A DNA stretch of 64,000 nt, taken from the NCBI GenBank assembly GCA_961205875.1, contig OY540809.1, positions 12,226,267 through 12,290,266 on the forward strand, given 5' to 3'. Of this stretch, positions 54,549 to 64,000 are shown one piece after another. The number at the start of each line of letters is the position of its first letter. The stretch's first letter is position 1. Both the position numbers and the translations under genes were made by a program. Source of the DNA: Sialis fuliginosa (taxonomy: Eukaryota; Arthropoda; Insecta; Megaloptera; Sialidae). A model generated the notes under the pieces. The model did not search any database and was not told the DNA's origin. It saw only the letters and a program-made list of their open reading frames with translations.

Positions 54549-57500
54549 TTATTTTGGTGCTCTTTGGCAAATTTGCACAACAGTTTTTTTATTTTGTTCT
54601 AACATTGGATTTCTTTCATATAATTCTGTATTAATTGGCTCGTTATCATCTAAATCATATATACTTTTCTTATCAAACAATTTTTCTATTTCTATTAAAG
54701 TTTTCCCCTTAGTTTCTGGTAAAAATGCCAAAACAAATAAAGTACCTATAAATGAAACAGATCCATAAAACATAAACAACCCAATTTTACCCATTGTGCA
54801 CAACATTTGGGGATAAATTTTAATAATTATAAAACTAAATGTATACCCAGCACACGTTGTTATTCCCCCAAATAACCCCCTTACACGTGTTGGATAAATT
54901 TCCCCAACCATTGCAAACGGGATTGCTAAAAACCCTACCGTTGATGTAAGAAAATATAATAATAATGTAACAACTGGTATCCATTTGTAAGAATTAATTG
55001 ATACATTGTCAACACTATCAGCTACAGTCGTTGTACTCAATGTAGTGGACTGATAAAATTCAGTTGTAGTCGCATTACTAAATTGATCATCTATAACTTT
55101 ACATGCATCGTTATTTTGTGATGTATTTAGGAAATACAAATAAGCGACAAGAACTGCCATACAAATCGTCATTCCTATACCAGAACCAATACTAGGTATC
55201 CTACGTCCGTACCTTTTAGAAATATTCCCAACTGACATAGCAGCCAATACTCTAATAACTCCTATAAGTACAATCATTATATATGGATCTATCATAATTC
55301 CAGCTTCTAAAACGATATCAACTGAATAGTAAATCATGATCATTATTCCTGATAGTTGTTGGAATAAAAAAAACATTGACATAATTAACAATGGCTTGAT
55401 ATAATGTGGTTCAGTAAAGTATGAAAGTTTTTCTGAAATGTTTCTGGTGATTCTTCGAATGCAGAATGTACTATTCGAGTTAGAAGTTCTTCTAATGTCT
55501 TGGGATCCAGTATTTCTATTTCTTATTCCGGAAGAGAAAGATATTGAACTATACCCTTTCTGTTCTGTATTTAATAAACTATCAGTTTCGCGTTTTGCCT
55601 TTTCGTCTCTTTTTTCCAACCATATCGGTGATTCAGGAAGGAAAACTGCAATTCCAATTATTGTTAGAAAAGCAACCAACGCTGATATAATTGCCAGTAG
55701 TTTCCAATCGCTCTAAAAATGTACATTTTGTATTATTTTGGTTTCTGTTTGTTGTGAAATACGAACCGGGAAAAACAATCCAAGAGTATAAATGATAAGA
55801 ACTCCCAATGCGAAAGTGACGCTTGTCCATGTTGTTAACATTGATCGCATTGTTGGTGTAGATATTTCACTTACGTACACTGTAGTTGGTACACTTGATA
55901 AACCCATTCCCAAACCTTTAACAAATATATTTTAGTTATGATTCGTTTTACCGAAAAAGTGCAGACTAGAATATAATATTAAAAATTAATTTTAAAAAAC
56001 ACTGAAAAGTATATACTTAATAATTAAATTTAACAGTTTTTGAAATCGGTTTGTTTTTTTCTTTCTGAAAAAGTTTTTTATTGGCTTGGCACCGATTTCA
56101 AAAATTATTAAATTTAATTATTATATACTTTTCAGTATTTTTAGTGGTTTTATTTTTTTTCTTAAAAACGTTAAAATTTATATGGGACAACCTTGTGAGT
56201 ATGCTCCTTCAAACAAACAAAAATTGTCTAAATCGGTGCATATTTGTCGGAGTTACGAATTGAGAACATCCTTAGTTTTTTGAAGTCGGTTAAAAATTGA
56301 TTATGCCTTTAAAAAATGTTTTCAGGAAAAATGAATAATACATAAAATAAAGAAAAGATAATAATTTTGTCTGGACATTCTAGAGAATATTATTATTTCG
56401 GAAAAACAGTATAATGTAATAGAAAAATGTTTTTTTTCTACACGTACCGTTTCAAAAATATAATTGCATTAATTGGCAAGAGTTTTGGTTGTAGAGTGTT
56501 CACAAATAGACAGACACACATACGTTATTGAGATAATGGTCGTACTCGAATTGAATTGAATTTTATTCTCCTCTAAATTCGACCACGGCTATTCAAATAT
56601 AACAAGAAATTTTAATAATTAGAAGAAATGTATAGACACTTACCTGTAATAAATCTACCAATCAAAAGTAAGGCGTAACTATCAAATATATTTATTTGAT
56701 CTGCTAAAGCAATAATAATCCAACCAATTATCATAACAACATTTGTAAAATACAAGCTGAATTTTCTTCCTTTTTTATCTATTATTGGCCCACATAATAA
56801 ACATCCTATAGGTGTTGCTATAGATGCTATACTAGCTGAAAATACAAATTTATCATTAATAAAACATTTTTTATTTTAATCCACAATTAATATAAATAAA
56901 ACAAATTAAAAGATTTTATCATTTTAATCTATGTAATAATTGTTACAAATAATGTAGTTAAAAATAATGTTGCATCTAAATGAGGTCAAAGGGGTAATTA
57001 TATCTGTTTGATGGCGAAATTAGGTAATGTGGCGCATTTTAATCGATGCATTTATTACAATTTATTAACATAATAAAGAAATAAAGTTTGTGTGTGTGTT
57101 TGACCGAAGTAATCTCGATAACTACTGAACCGATTTTGACGAAACCTACACCAACATGTTCCTTAAAATCTCAGAAGTGCTATAGGCTACATATAATCAC
57201 GGTATCGCTCAAAATAACTCATCAGTGAGTATTTATAATTTTTTAATTCCCAGGTAACACTAGAGTCACTCCAGTAAGAGTCTGGACTGCGCGGATCAAT
57301 TTTTGATTGTTTGTAATAGTCAAGTGTTGCTCACAGCTGTATTTTCTGATATTATCAGTCAATATCATTAAATATACTTTATATTATTACATTATGTTCA
57401 ATTTTAATGGTATTTTTTTTATACTTGCTAAAAATAACAAACAAATGATCTTATTAAAACGCCGATTTGGCTAAAAATGGCGACACTGTCGAGACTGGAG

Positions 57501-60500
57501 TGACTCTAGGTAACACTAGGCCTAGGCCCTATCAGCTAGTAAATTTATATAAATATGTTCTATACTGTAAATCCGTTTAGTTTGGGTACGGTACTTTTCG
57601 TAGATTGAATCCCCACTCCTCAAAGCATCTACATATATATTTGTACAGCTGTCATTTATAATAGAATTGATTGCGCCGCCGCTGTTCACAGTATAGAATA
57701 TTTAATTATTTTTATCACATGTAAAGAATTATAATATAAAAAATCTTAAATAAACGCTGACAAAATATTTGCAAACAATTTAAAGTAGCTTTTAATACAG
57801 GAGTATTAGATTTATGTAATATTGTTATATAGTAGCACTTCGCAATAACGGCTACTTGCTTAACGGCGTTTCGCAATAATTGCGCCCGTAAATATCCTAA
57901 TTTCTATTTCTTTTTCAGTTGTAAATCATTTACTTTACGTACTAAATATATATTTATCATTTCTATCATTGTTTTACACCATGACAATTATGTATAATCT
58001 GATACAACTCTTTATCGACGATATACCGTTATTGGCGTTATTTTAGCAACCCATTCTTCACCAAAAAAAACAATTAAAACAATTATGTAATTTAAATTAT
58101 CCTTAATAAAAATTTCGAGCATGAAAGTATATCGAGAAATAATATTTAAAAATGGTTTGGCCCGCTGGTGATGAATTTATATTTTCTGAAGTAATCCCAG
58201 AACTCCCAGAATGACAGAGTTTGGTCTGCTAGGATTGAGGACATCCCGGAAGACAAAAGACACGTTCCAAGATTCTAGAATCCTGCTTCGTCATGGTTTG
58301 GGGCGCCATCAGCCCAAGAGGCAAATTTTCTTAATTTTTATTGAAAAAGGCGTAAAAATTAATGCAATATTATTTGGAGGAAGTATTGAAAAAAAATATC
58401 ATGCTAAATGCCAAATATTTATTTGGAGATGATTATTATTAGTTTCAACAAGATGGAGCCCCCTACCACACAGCAAACAGTCTAAGCTACCAGATATTAC
58501 AAATTCTCAAATTTGCAGCAATTTAAGAATGTTATTCTCAAAATTTGGGACAAAATATGTACCAATGGAAATAGTACGTGCCGCTTAAAATAACTTTGAA
58601 AGAAGATTGAAGCTAGTTATCAAAGTTATAAGAGGAATTATTCCCAAACACTTATTCTAAATTTTCAATACATATGTCTACTTTAAGAATTAATAAAAAC
58701 CTAACTGAAACTTTATTATAAATTTAATATTTTAGCGTTTTCATCTGTATCAAAATATAATTGTCATGCGGTGTATATTTAGTGTTATTGCAATCTTAAT
58801 AATATATACAGTGTATTCCAAGTTGATTAAGACATAGGAAATTTAACATGGGGACAATTAGAAATGTTGTAGTAACCTTTCTTCAAATTTAACAATGTGT
58901 CATTGGTGCAATTTGAAATGCCGCCTTGAAACTAACTGATAAATTTTAAATTAATCAACAGTATTTTGTTTTCAATTTTAATAAAGAATAAAATACATTA
59001 ATGAAATTAAAGTAAGCATCCTAGATAAAATTATAATAATATTTTTTGGCAGATATAAATTTGAAAACAAAATACTAATTACTATTTTATTAAATTTTCT
59101 GGCGGCATTTCAAAATGCACTAATCATCATCGTTAAATTTGACCAAAGGTTACTACAACACTTCTAATTGCCCCCATGTTAAATTTCCTATGTCTTAATC
59201 AACTTGGAATACACTGTATAAGCCTTAATTCGCTTATTGGTGGTTTTAACTTAACGGCGAGGATCCAGTCTTAATTACACCGTTATTGTGTGGTGATACT
59301 GTGTAAACAAAGTATGAATTTAATAATTCATTTTATAAAAGATGCACGTGCATCCTTGGAAATTGTTTGTGTCGTACAAATATACGAGTACATATCTACA
59401 ATCTACATATTATATAGGTATATTTATTCACCGTCTTGTCAATATAATGAAATGTATGCTACGTTTTACAATTTTAATATTAAAGTTTTCTAGTAAAAGA
59501 ATATACTCTTATATTAAGCAGACCGGTTGTCTGTTCAGACAATCTTACAATGTAATTCAATACATTTATGAAATATTGGACCTTTCAGCAATTAAAAACG
59601 AGTTTTATATTTAGGTACATAAAACACACCTGCCATAAATTTAAAGTTAATTAGACATTAAAAACTTTTTAAGAATAACAATAAAACCGATTTGAAAAAA
59701 ACCTAAAAATACTGAAAAGTATACAATAATTAAATTTAACAGTTTTTAAAGTCGGTTTTATTTAATTGTCTTAGCACTGATTTCAAAAACTGTTAAATTT
59801 AATTATAATATCCGAACGTACATACAAAATATATGCAGCCGAATTGAAAACCTCATTTTTTAAAAGTTAATGAACTTAAGTAGGTATATATTTAGTAATT
59901 AGCCATGACCATGACTTATTAACATTCAACCGACTGGCCTCACAGTAATGTGTATTTCATTATCAGTATAAATCAATAAAATTACGCGCTTAAACTGACG
60001 TAAAATAATGCCTTTTGTGGAAGTAATTTTTCGAGAAAAGTGAAATTGTTAAAATACGGCTATTTTTGCTGGCCCCGCAATAAAATTCTGCACTGATAAG
60101 GTCGGCTCATTAAGTAAGTGTTAACTTGCAAAAGTATTACGCTTTGTACATACCGAACCAAGATGCCTGATCTGTATTTAAATAAAGTGAATTGTTTATA
60201 TCTGATAACGCCGGTATTGCAACTGCGGAATATCCTAAATTCATTCCTGGAGATACGATTGTAAAATTAGCTATCAAAGCGTAAAACATCTAAAACAAAA
60301 ATAAATCACATTTTTAAAATAAGTTATTTTTACTATAGTCAGAAATATTCATCAGATAAAAACAAAAACGAGACGAGAACTAAATCACGTCTCGTCTACC
60401 TACAACTGACATATTATATTCACATTTTTACAGTTTGTCATATTTTATCCGATACAGTGGCGCACTCATGGGGGGTAGAGATCAGACTCTCTCTCCAATA

Positions 60501-60725
60501 TAGGTACATTATGTAACTTAATAATCAAAATAGATAAATAAAAGAAAATTATATGTACTTTCGAACACTTTTTTAAATCCCCCCAAAAAAAATTCAGGGT
60601 GCACTGATTCGTTAAACCAAAAAAAATCTAAATTAAAAAAGCTATGTTTTCTAGTCACATACCTGCCGTAAATTCGATAGTTCATTTTGTTCAATTCCTT
60701 CTCTTGATTTTCCTTTACTCGCCAT
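54549..60725 (-). CDS. Tret1-like facilitated trehalose/sugar transporter (MFS)
   Basis: Five exons on the minus strand: 60663-60725, 60154-60289, 56644-56835, 55767-55915 and 54549-55712 (stop TAA 54549-54551). Phases agree and give 567 residues. The start MASKGKSREG is the first ATG of exon 1; a short cytosolic N-terminus precedes TM1 (FYALIANFTIVSPGMNLGYS). Sugar-porter signatures follow: ASWFG/SIASIATPIGCLLCGP, DKKGRKFS after TM2, RFITGLGMGLSSVPTTVYVS, PESPIWL, a long cytosolic loop, FQQLSGIMIMIYYSVDIV, KRYGRRIPS, a Thr-rich extracellular loop with N-glycosylation sequons, VGEIYPTRVRG and PETKGKTL. The family moves trehalose or glucose across the plasma membrane down its gradient; substrate here is not determinable. 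Intron 4 is only 54 bp with a weak donor (GTTCGT). The 3.3-kb intron 2 holds several mobile elements. Confidence 0.94.
55995..56295. repeat. Palindromic repeat in transporter intron 3
   Basis: ACTGAAAAGTATATACTTAA ... AACAGTTTTTGAAATCGGT is matched inverted by ACCGATTTCAAAAATTATT ... TATATACTTTTCAGTA. A related copy is at 59680-59815. The tail GAAGTCGGTTAAAAATTG resembles the 'ACCGACTTC' ends common in insect repeats. Confidence 0.65.
57060..57190 (-). repeat. Dispersed repeat fragment in transporter intron 2
   Basis: TTTGTGTGTGTGTTTGACCG, CTACTGAACCGATTTTGACGA and GCTATAGGCTACAT belong to the same repeat type as 34195-34545, in inverse orientation. Confidence 0.5.
57977..58773 (+). mobile_element. 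Tc1/mariner relic, copy 2
   Basis: Begins CACCATGACAATTATG after TA and ends ATAATTGTCATGCGGTG before TA. It encodes the same decayed transposase as copy 1 and keeps FQQDGAPYHTAN. A large part of the catalytic segment after it (the WPSSSPD..NPLDYFVWSYM region) is deleted, and stops interrupt the rest. In transporter intron 2. Confidence 0.85.
58807..59218. mobile_element. TA-flanked palindromic MITE 'CAGTGTATTCCAAGTTG'
   Basis: TA-CAGTGTATTCCAAGTTG, then ATTAAGACATAGGAAATTTA at the left is matched inverted by TAAATTTCCTATGTCTTAAT, then CAACTTGGAATACACTG-TA at the right. Arms exceed 100 bp with GGCGGCATTTCAAA pairing inside. The TA target and CAGT start suggest a Tc1/mariner-mobilised MITE. 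Confidence 0.85.
59680..59815. repeat. Palindromic repeat, second copy in transporter intron 2
   Basis: Shares ACTGAAAAGTATACAATAAT ... AACAGTTTTTAAAGTCGG and the inverted CTGATTTCAAAAACTGTTAA with 55995-56145. Confidence 0.6.
60455..60606. mobile_element. hAT-like MITE in transporter intron 1
   Basis: Ends CAGTGGCGCACTCATGGGGG and AAAAAATTCAGGGTGCACTG, with CCCCCC internally. Flanks ATCCGATA and ATTCGTTA agree at 6 of 8 positions, consistent with an old 8-bp duplication. Confidence 0.6.
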
Positions 60726-61002
60726 GATTTTTCCAATCAACAACCAGAAGGATAATGGCTATATATGCGTGATTTTCATGGTACTTATAGATTTATATTT
60801 AAACTGGACAATAACTAAAATAATATATTCAAGATCAACATTCCAAATTGAAGTAATCCTTTATTCCTAATTAAAATTGGTCATTTTTTTATAAACTTGT
60901 TATTATTTAGCCGCAGGAAATATGAAACGTAAATAATAAATTAGAAGCCCTTTATTTTGCCAGCTATGGCAATGGTTAATTATTCCATTTATTATAGATA
61001 TA

Positions 61003-62144
61003 CAGAGTGTCCAAGATAAGCATGAAATGCATATGGTGATTTCCTAAACGGTAAGAGATACAGAGTCGGTTAAATTAGATGAATTATTTGTAAGGAAGGG
61101 ATGAAGTACTACTACATCAAAAAATATTAATAACCCAAAAATCTGAAAATTCAGAATTTTTTTAAATGGCTATAACTTTTTTGTCAAAGTAGATAGGTAC
61201 TTTTTGTTTATGGTTTCTTAAATCGTTTTTTGTGTAGAATTGATTGGTGTATTTATAATTTTTATATTATCACAGCAATAAATTTAGTTTTTCTTATGGA
61301 CTACTAAGTAAGCTATAGCATATTTGAACGTGTTTTTTAATCAACTTTACAACGATATGTAACTCGTCATATTTATTTTCGAAAAAAAACATTTTTTTTG
61401 TTAAATTTATTATTTTCAAATATTCATTTGTTATTTTTATTGTTGTTATTTTGATTTTTGTTTAACAATTTTTGTTTTTCGTGGCCTACTTAAATGTTTG
61501 TAATAAATACTTTATGAATATCACTAGTATTTGGTACTTCGACTTATTTTCGAAAATAAATATGAAGTTGAGTAAGAAACACGTTCAAATATGCTATAGC
61601 CAACTTAGTGGCTCATAATAAAAACTAAAGTTAGGGCTTGTAACTCGGAAATTAAAAGTTATATAAAAATTCTAAATACACCAATCAATTCTACACAAAA
61701 AGTTATTTAAGAAACCGCAAACAAAAAGTACCTATCTACTTTGACAAAAAAGTTATAGCTATTTAAAAAAATTCCAAATTTTCAAATTTTTGGGTATACT
61801 AATACTGCCTAAACCACATAGATTTTAATATTTTTTTCTTTACAAACAATCTATCTCATTTAATCTTCGAGCATATACCTACTAGAGGCAGCCTTGCCGC
61901 TCGGCCGTGCAAAACAAGCGTACGAGAGAGAAAGCGCGAATAAGTTACATTCTTTCTCTCTCGCTCCGCGTGCTGAATTCGGCGAGCGAAAGAGAAAGGT
62001 TGTAGACTTATTCGCGCTTTCTCTCTCGCACGGCGGACGGAAAGGCTGCCTCTAGGAGGTATATGCTCGAAGCATTTAACCGAATCTGTATCTCTAACCG
62101 GTTAAGAAATCCCTATGCATTTCATACTTATCTTGGACAACCTG
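61003..62144. mobile_element. Long palindromic MITE 'CAGGGTGTCCAAGATAAGC', copy 2
   Basis: TA-CAGAGTGTCCAAGATAAGC at the left and GCATTTCATACTTATCTTGG, then ACAACCTG-TA at the right. Arms match those of 32278-33241. It carries a 208-bp insertion at 61865-62072 that the other copy lacks. Confidence 0.85.
61865..62072. mobile_element. GC-rich palindromic MITE nested in 61003-62144
   Basis: Ends CTTCGAGCATATACCTACTA and TAGGAGGTATATGCTCGAAG. Arms run through GAGGCAGCC and a CGAGAGAGAAAGCGCGAATA block. Flanks CATTTAAT and CATTTAAC, against the uninterrupted CATTTAACCGAATCTG in copy 1 of the host element, define a target duplication of 7-8 bp. Confidence 0.85.
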
Positions 62145-62226
62145 TATATTTTAAAATACCTACCATGAGTTTTCTGATTTATATATTTTTTTTTTAGAAA
62201 ATTAAACATATTATTATGTTGATATA

Positions 62227-62356
62227 GATCTTGGCTTCTAGGTGTAAGCCGCGTCAGTTTGGTCGTGTTATCGGCCGATAACACGACCAAACTGACGCGG
62301 CTTACACCCAGAAGCCAAGATCTATATCAAGACCACCGCGGAAGCCTCAAGACTTG
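62227..62356 (+). mobile_element. Fold-back element, copy 2, with 15-bp TSD
   Basis: 130 bp starting GATCTTGGCTTCTAGGTG and ending GCGGAAGCCTCAAGACTTG, flanked by the perfect 15-bp repeat TATTATGTTGATATA (62212-62226 and 62357-62371). Its first 100 bp are a palindrome with no loop (centre ATCGGCCGAT) and one mismatch. The palindrome extends 6 bases into the left flank (GATATA against TATATC). No poly-A, no ORF. Confidence 0.82.
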
Positions 62357-62371
62357 TATTATGTTGATATA

Positions 62372-63279
62372 TTTATAATTTATAATGTTGTTAATAAAAC
62401 ATTCCAAATTTAACTAATCCTTCATTGCTAATTAAAATGAGTAATTTTTTTTATAATCATGTTAATATTGAGCCACAGGAAATATGAAACGTGAAAAGCC
62501 CTTTATTTTACCGGCTATGGCAATTGTGTTAGTTATTATATTTATTTTAGATATATTAAAATACTTACCATGATTTATATTATTATTTTTAGAAAATAAA
62601 ACATCTTTTTTGCACTGACAGTTGATGTATTTATAATGTTTTTAATTTTTTGTTAATTTATAAGCAATATTCTTAATTTTAATCAAGATAATAGCGAGAA
62701 TATTAGTAAATACGAGTGCATTCAAGTGCAAACGATTTGATGTAAAAGAAAAGTCAACTCTAATATACTTGCAGAAAACACAATTACAAAGAACCGGTTT
62801 CTTAACATAATTCATAAAAAAACCAAGGGCTTATTTTTTGCACGTTAATCATGTGCTATTTAAGTACGTTGACATCATAAGCTACTAATGTTAAATCAAA
62901 TTATTTGAACTAAATTAGAGTATTTATTTTAGGTAAGTACTTTAAATATAAAGTTACTTTTCTTAATTGTCACAACAGCGAAAAAGTGGTACATATATGT
63001 GATATAAAGTTGATATGTTTTTTTTCTCCCATAGATGGCAGCAATGCAATTTAAAATATTAAGATTGGCACTTTATTAAAATTCGGTTGCAAAATTGGGG
63101 AATATCGGAAAAATTTGTCTCTAGAAAAAAAATGATTATTAACTTCCCAACAGGAAGTTATTGTAATCGATCCGAAAATCAAAATAAAAAATTTCAATAT
63201 ATTTTTATGTTTCAAGGTCACTATAATATATTTACAATATTTTCAGAAAGATCTACATATGTGTGTGTATGTATGTACG
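62372..63279. other. Intergenic AT-rich stretch
   Basis: No gene recognised. The segment CATTCCAAATTTAACTAATC ... ATGAAACGTGAAAAGCCC at 62400-62550 is a duplicate of 60840-60985 (CATTCCAAATTGAAGTAATC ... TTAGAAGCCCTTTATTTTGC), a local direct duplication flanking the element at 61003-62144. Confidence 0.5.
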
Positions 63280-63623
63280 CATGGGCGCCGGGAGGGGGGT
63301 GCAAGGAGGTGAACTTGCACCCCCCTGGCAAATGAAATAATTAAGAAATACAATTGTAATTTTAAAATTTTATACATTTGCACCCCCCTGGCAAAATGGA
63401 AAGAAATTTACTTCGTGTATAAAAAGATATAAATGTAAAAATATTAAACTGAGGACCTTTTTTTTTTTTAGTCGTCTCAATCTTGAATTATATATTTTTA
63501 AATACTGAAGACCTTTTTTTTTTTACTCATGTTAACTTTCATAAAAAAAAATTTTTTTCGTAAATATTTTCATCTTATATATCTAAATGCACCCCCCTAG
63601 CAGAAATCCTGCCGGCGCCCATG
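63280..63623. mobile_element. hAT-like MITE 'CATGGGCGCCGG', copy 2, 8-bp TSD
   Basis: Same ends and interior as 45597-45921, flanked by TATGTACG at 63272-63279 and 63624-63631 (perfect). 344 bp. Confidence 0.9.
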
Positions 63624-64000
63624 TATGTACGTACATGCACGAAATCTCACAAATAAAAAATGCCATTGACTTCGTTGGGGTGCCAATCGAAGCGCCTTGA
63701 CGTGAATATGATCTGGAAGAAAGGACATTTCGAAATTCAACCCCTACGGGAAAAAAAGAGGTGTAAAATTTAGTGTGGGTAAAAAAAATTTTTTTGGTCG
63801 GCTTTACTTGAAACTTAGCATGAATAAATATTCTACAATACAAATAATAAAAAATGTATTTCAGTATTTTTTTGAAGGGGTGAAAACCACCCTCAAAATT
63901 TGAATTTTAAATACTAATAAATACGTTTACTAATTGATGTTGCCTTGGAAACAAACGCAATTAAATTCAAATTGTCAAATTATATCTAAAAATGTGTATT

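Noticed and set aside
55438-55716. 92-codon + strand frame within the transporter
   Set aside because: Antisense shadow of the last transporter exon.
1-64000. tRNA or rRNA genes
   Set aside because: I looked for B-box (GGTTCGAATCC-like) motifs and conserved rRNA blocks on both strands and found none convincing; a tRNAscan run would be decisive.
1-64000. CRISPR arrays, operons or other bacterial systems
   Set aside because: Spliced insect genes and eukaryotic transposons throughout; tandem repeats here have no spacer structure.

Overview
This is a gene-poor, strongly AT-rich stretch of an insect nuclear genome. The evidence is a Tweedle (DUF243) cuticular protein gene, a Tret1-type trehalose/sugar transporter with insect-style short introns, GT-AG spliced genes throughout, and short TTAGG-type (CCTAA) tracts. 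The order cannot be fixed from the sequence alone; a holometabolous insect is a reasonable guess and nothing more.

Host genes, left to right. (1) The 3' three exons of pasha/DGCR8 (+, 1064-2534), the RNA-binding partner of Drosha; its 5' exons lie left of the window. (2) An intact single-exon PNO1, the 40S ribosome assembly factor (-, 8173-8895). (3) A complete six-exon Tweedle cuticular protein gene (-, 10192-12512) with a readable TATA box and initiator. (4) A complete three-exon SPCS1, the small signal peptidase subunit (-, 48058-52344). Its 3.9-kb second intron carries (5) an intact intronless-ORF EXD1-like gene (Lsm-like domain plus degenerate RNase D-like domain) on the opposite strand (+, 48862-49938). 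(6) A complete five-exon Tret1-like sugar transporter (-, 54549-60725). The 35 kb from about 12.6 to 48 kb holds no coding gene that I can support.

The rest is dominated by short inverted-repeat elements. Many can be delimited exactly from terminal inverted repeats and target-site duplications (TSDs). At least seven hAT-like insertions have perfect 8-bp TSDs. There are two degenerate Tc1/mariner copies, a TTAA-flanked piggyBac-like MITE, several TA-flanked palindromic MITEs, and repeated cases of one element inserted in another. Dispersed SINE/LINE-tail-like repeats occur in several copies.

The most unusual points are a perfect 86-bp inverted repeat at 28820-29005 whose right arm fits a type I hammerhead ribozyme of the kind known from Penelope-like retroelements; a small fold-back element without poly-A bounded by 14- and 15-bp TSDs in two independent copies; and the antisense nesting of a piRNA-pathway-type gene inside a signal-peptidase gene. 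Every repeat match was found by eye, so copy lists are incomplete and boundaries without a stated TSD are approximate.
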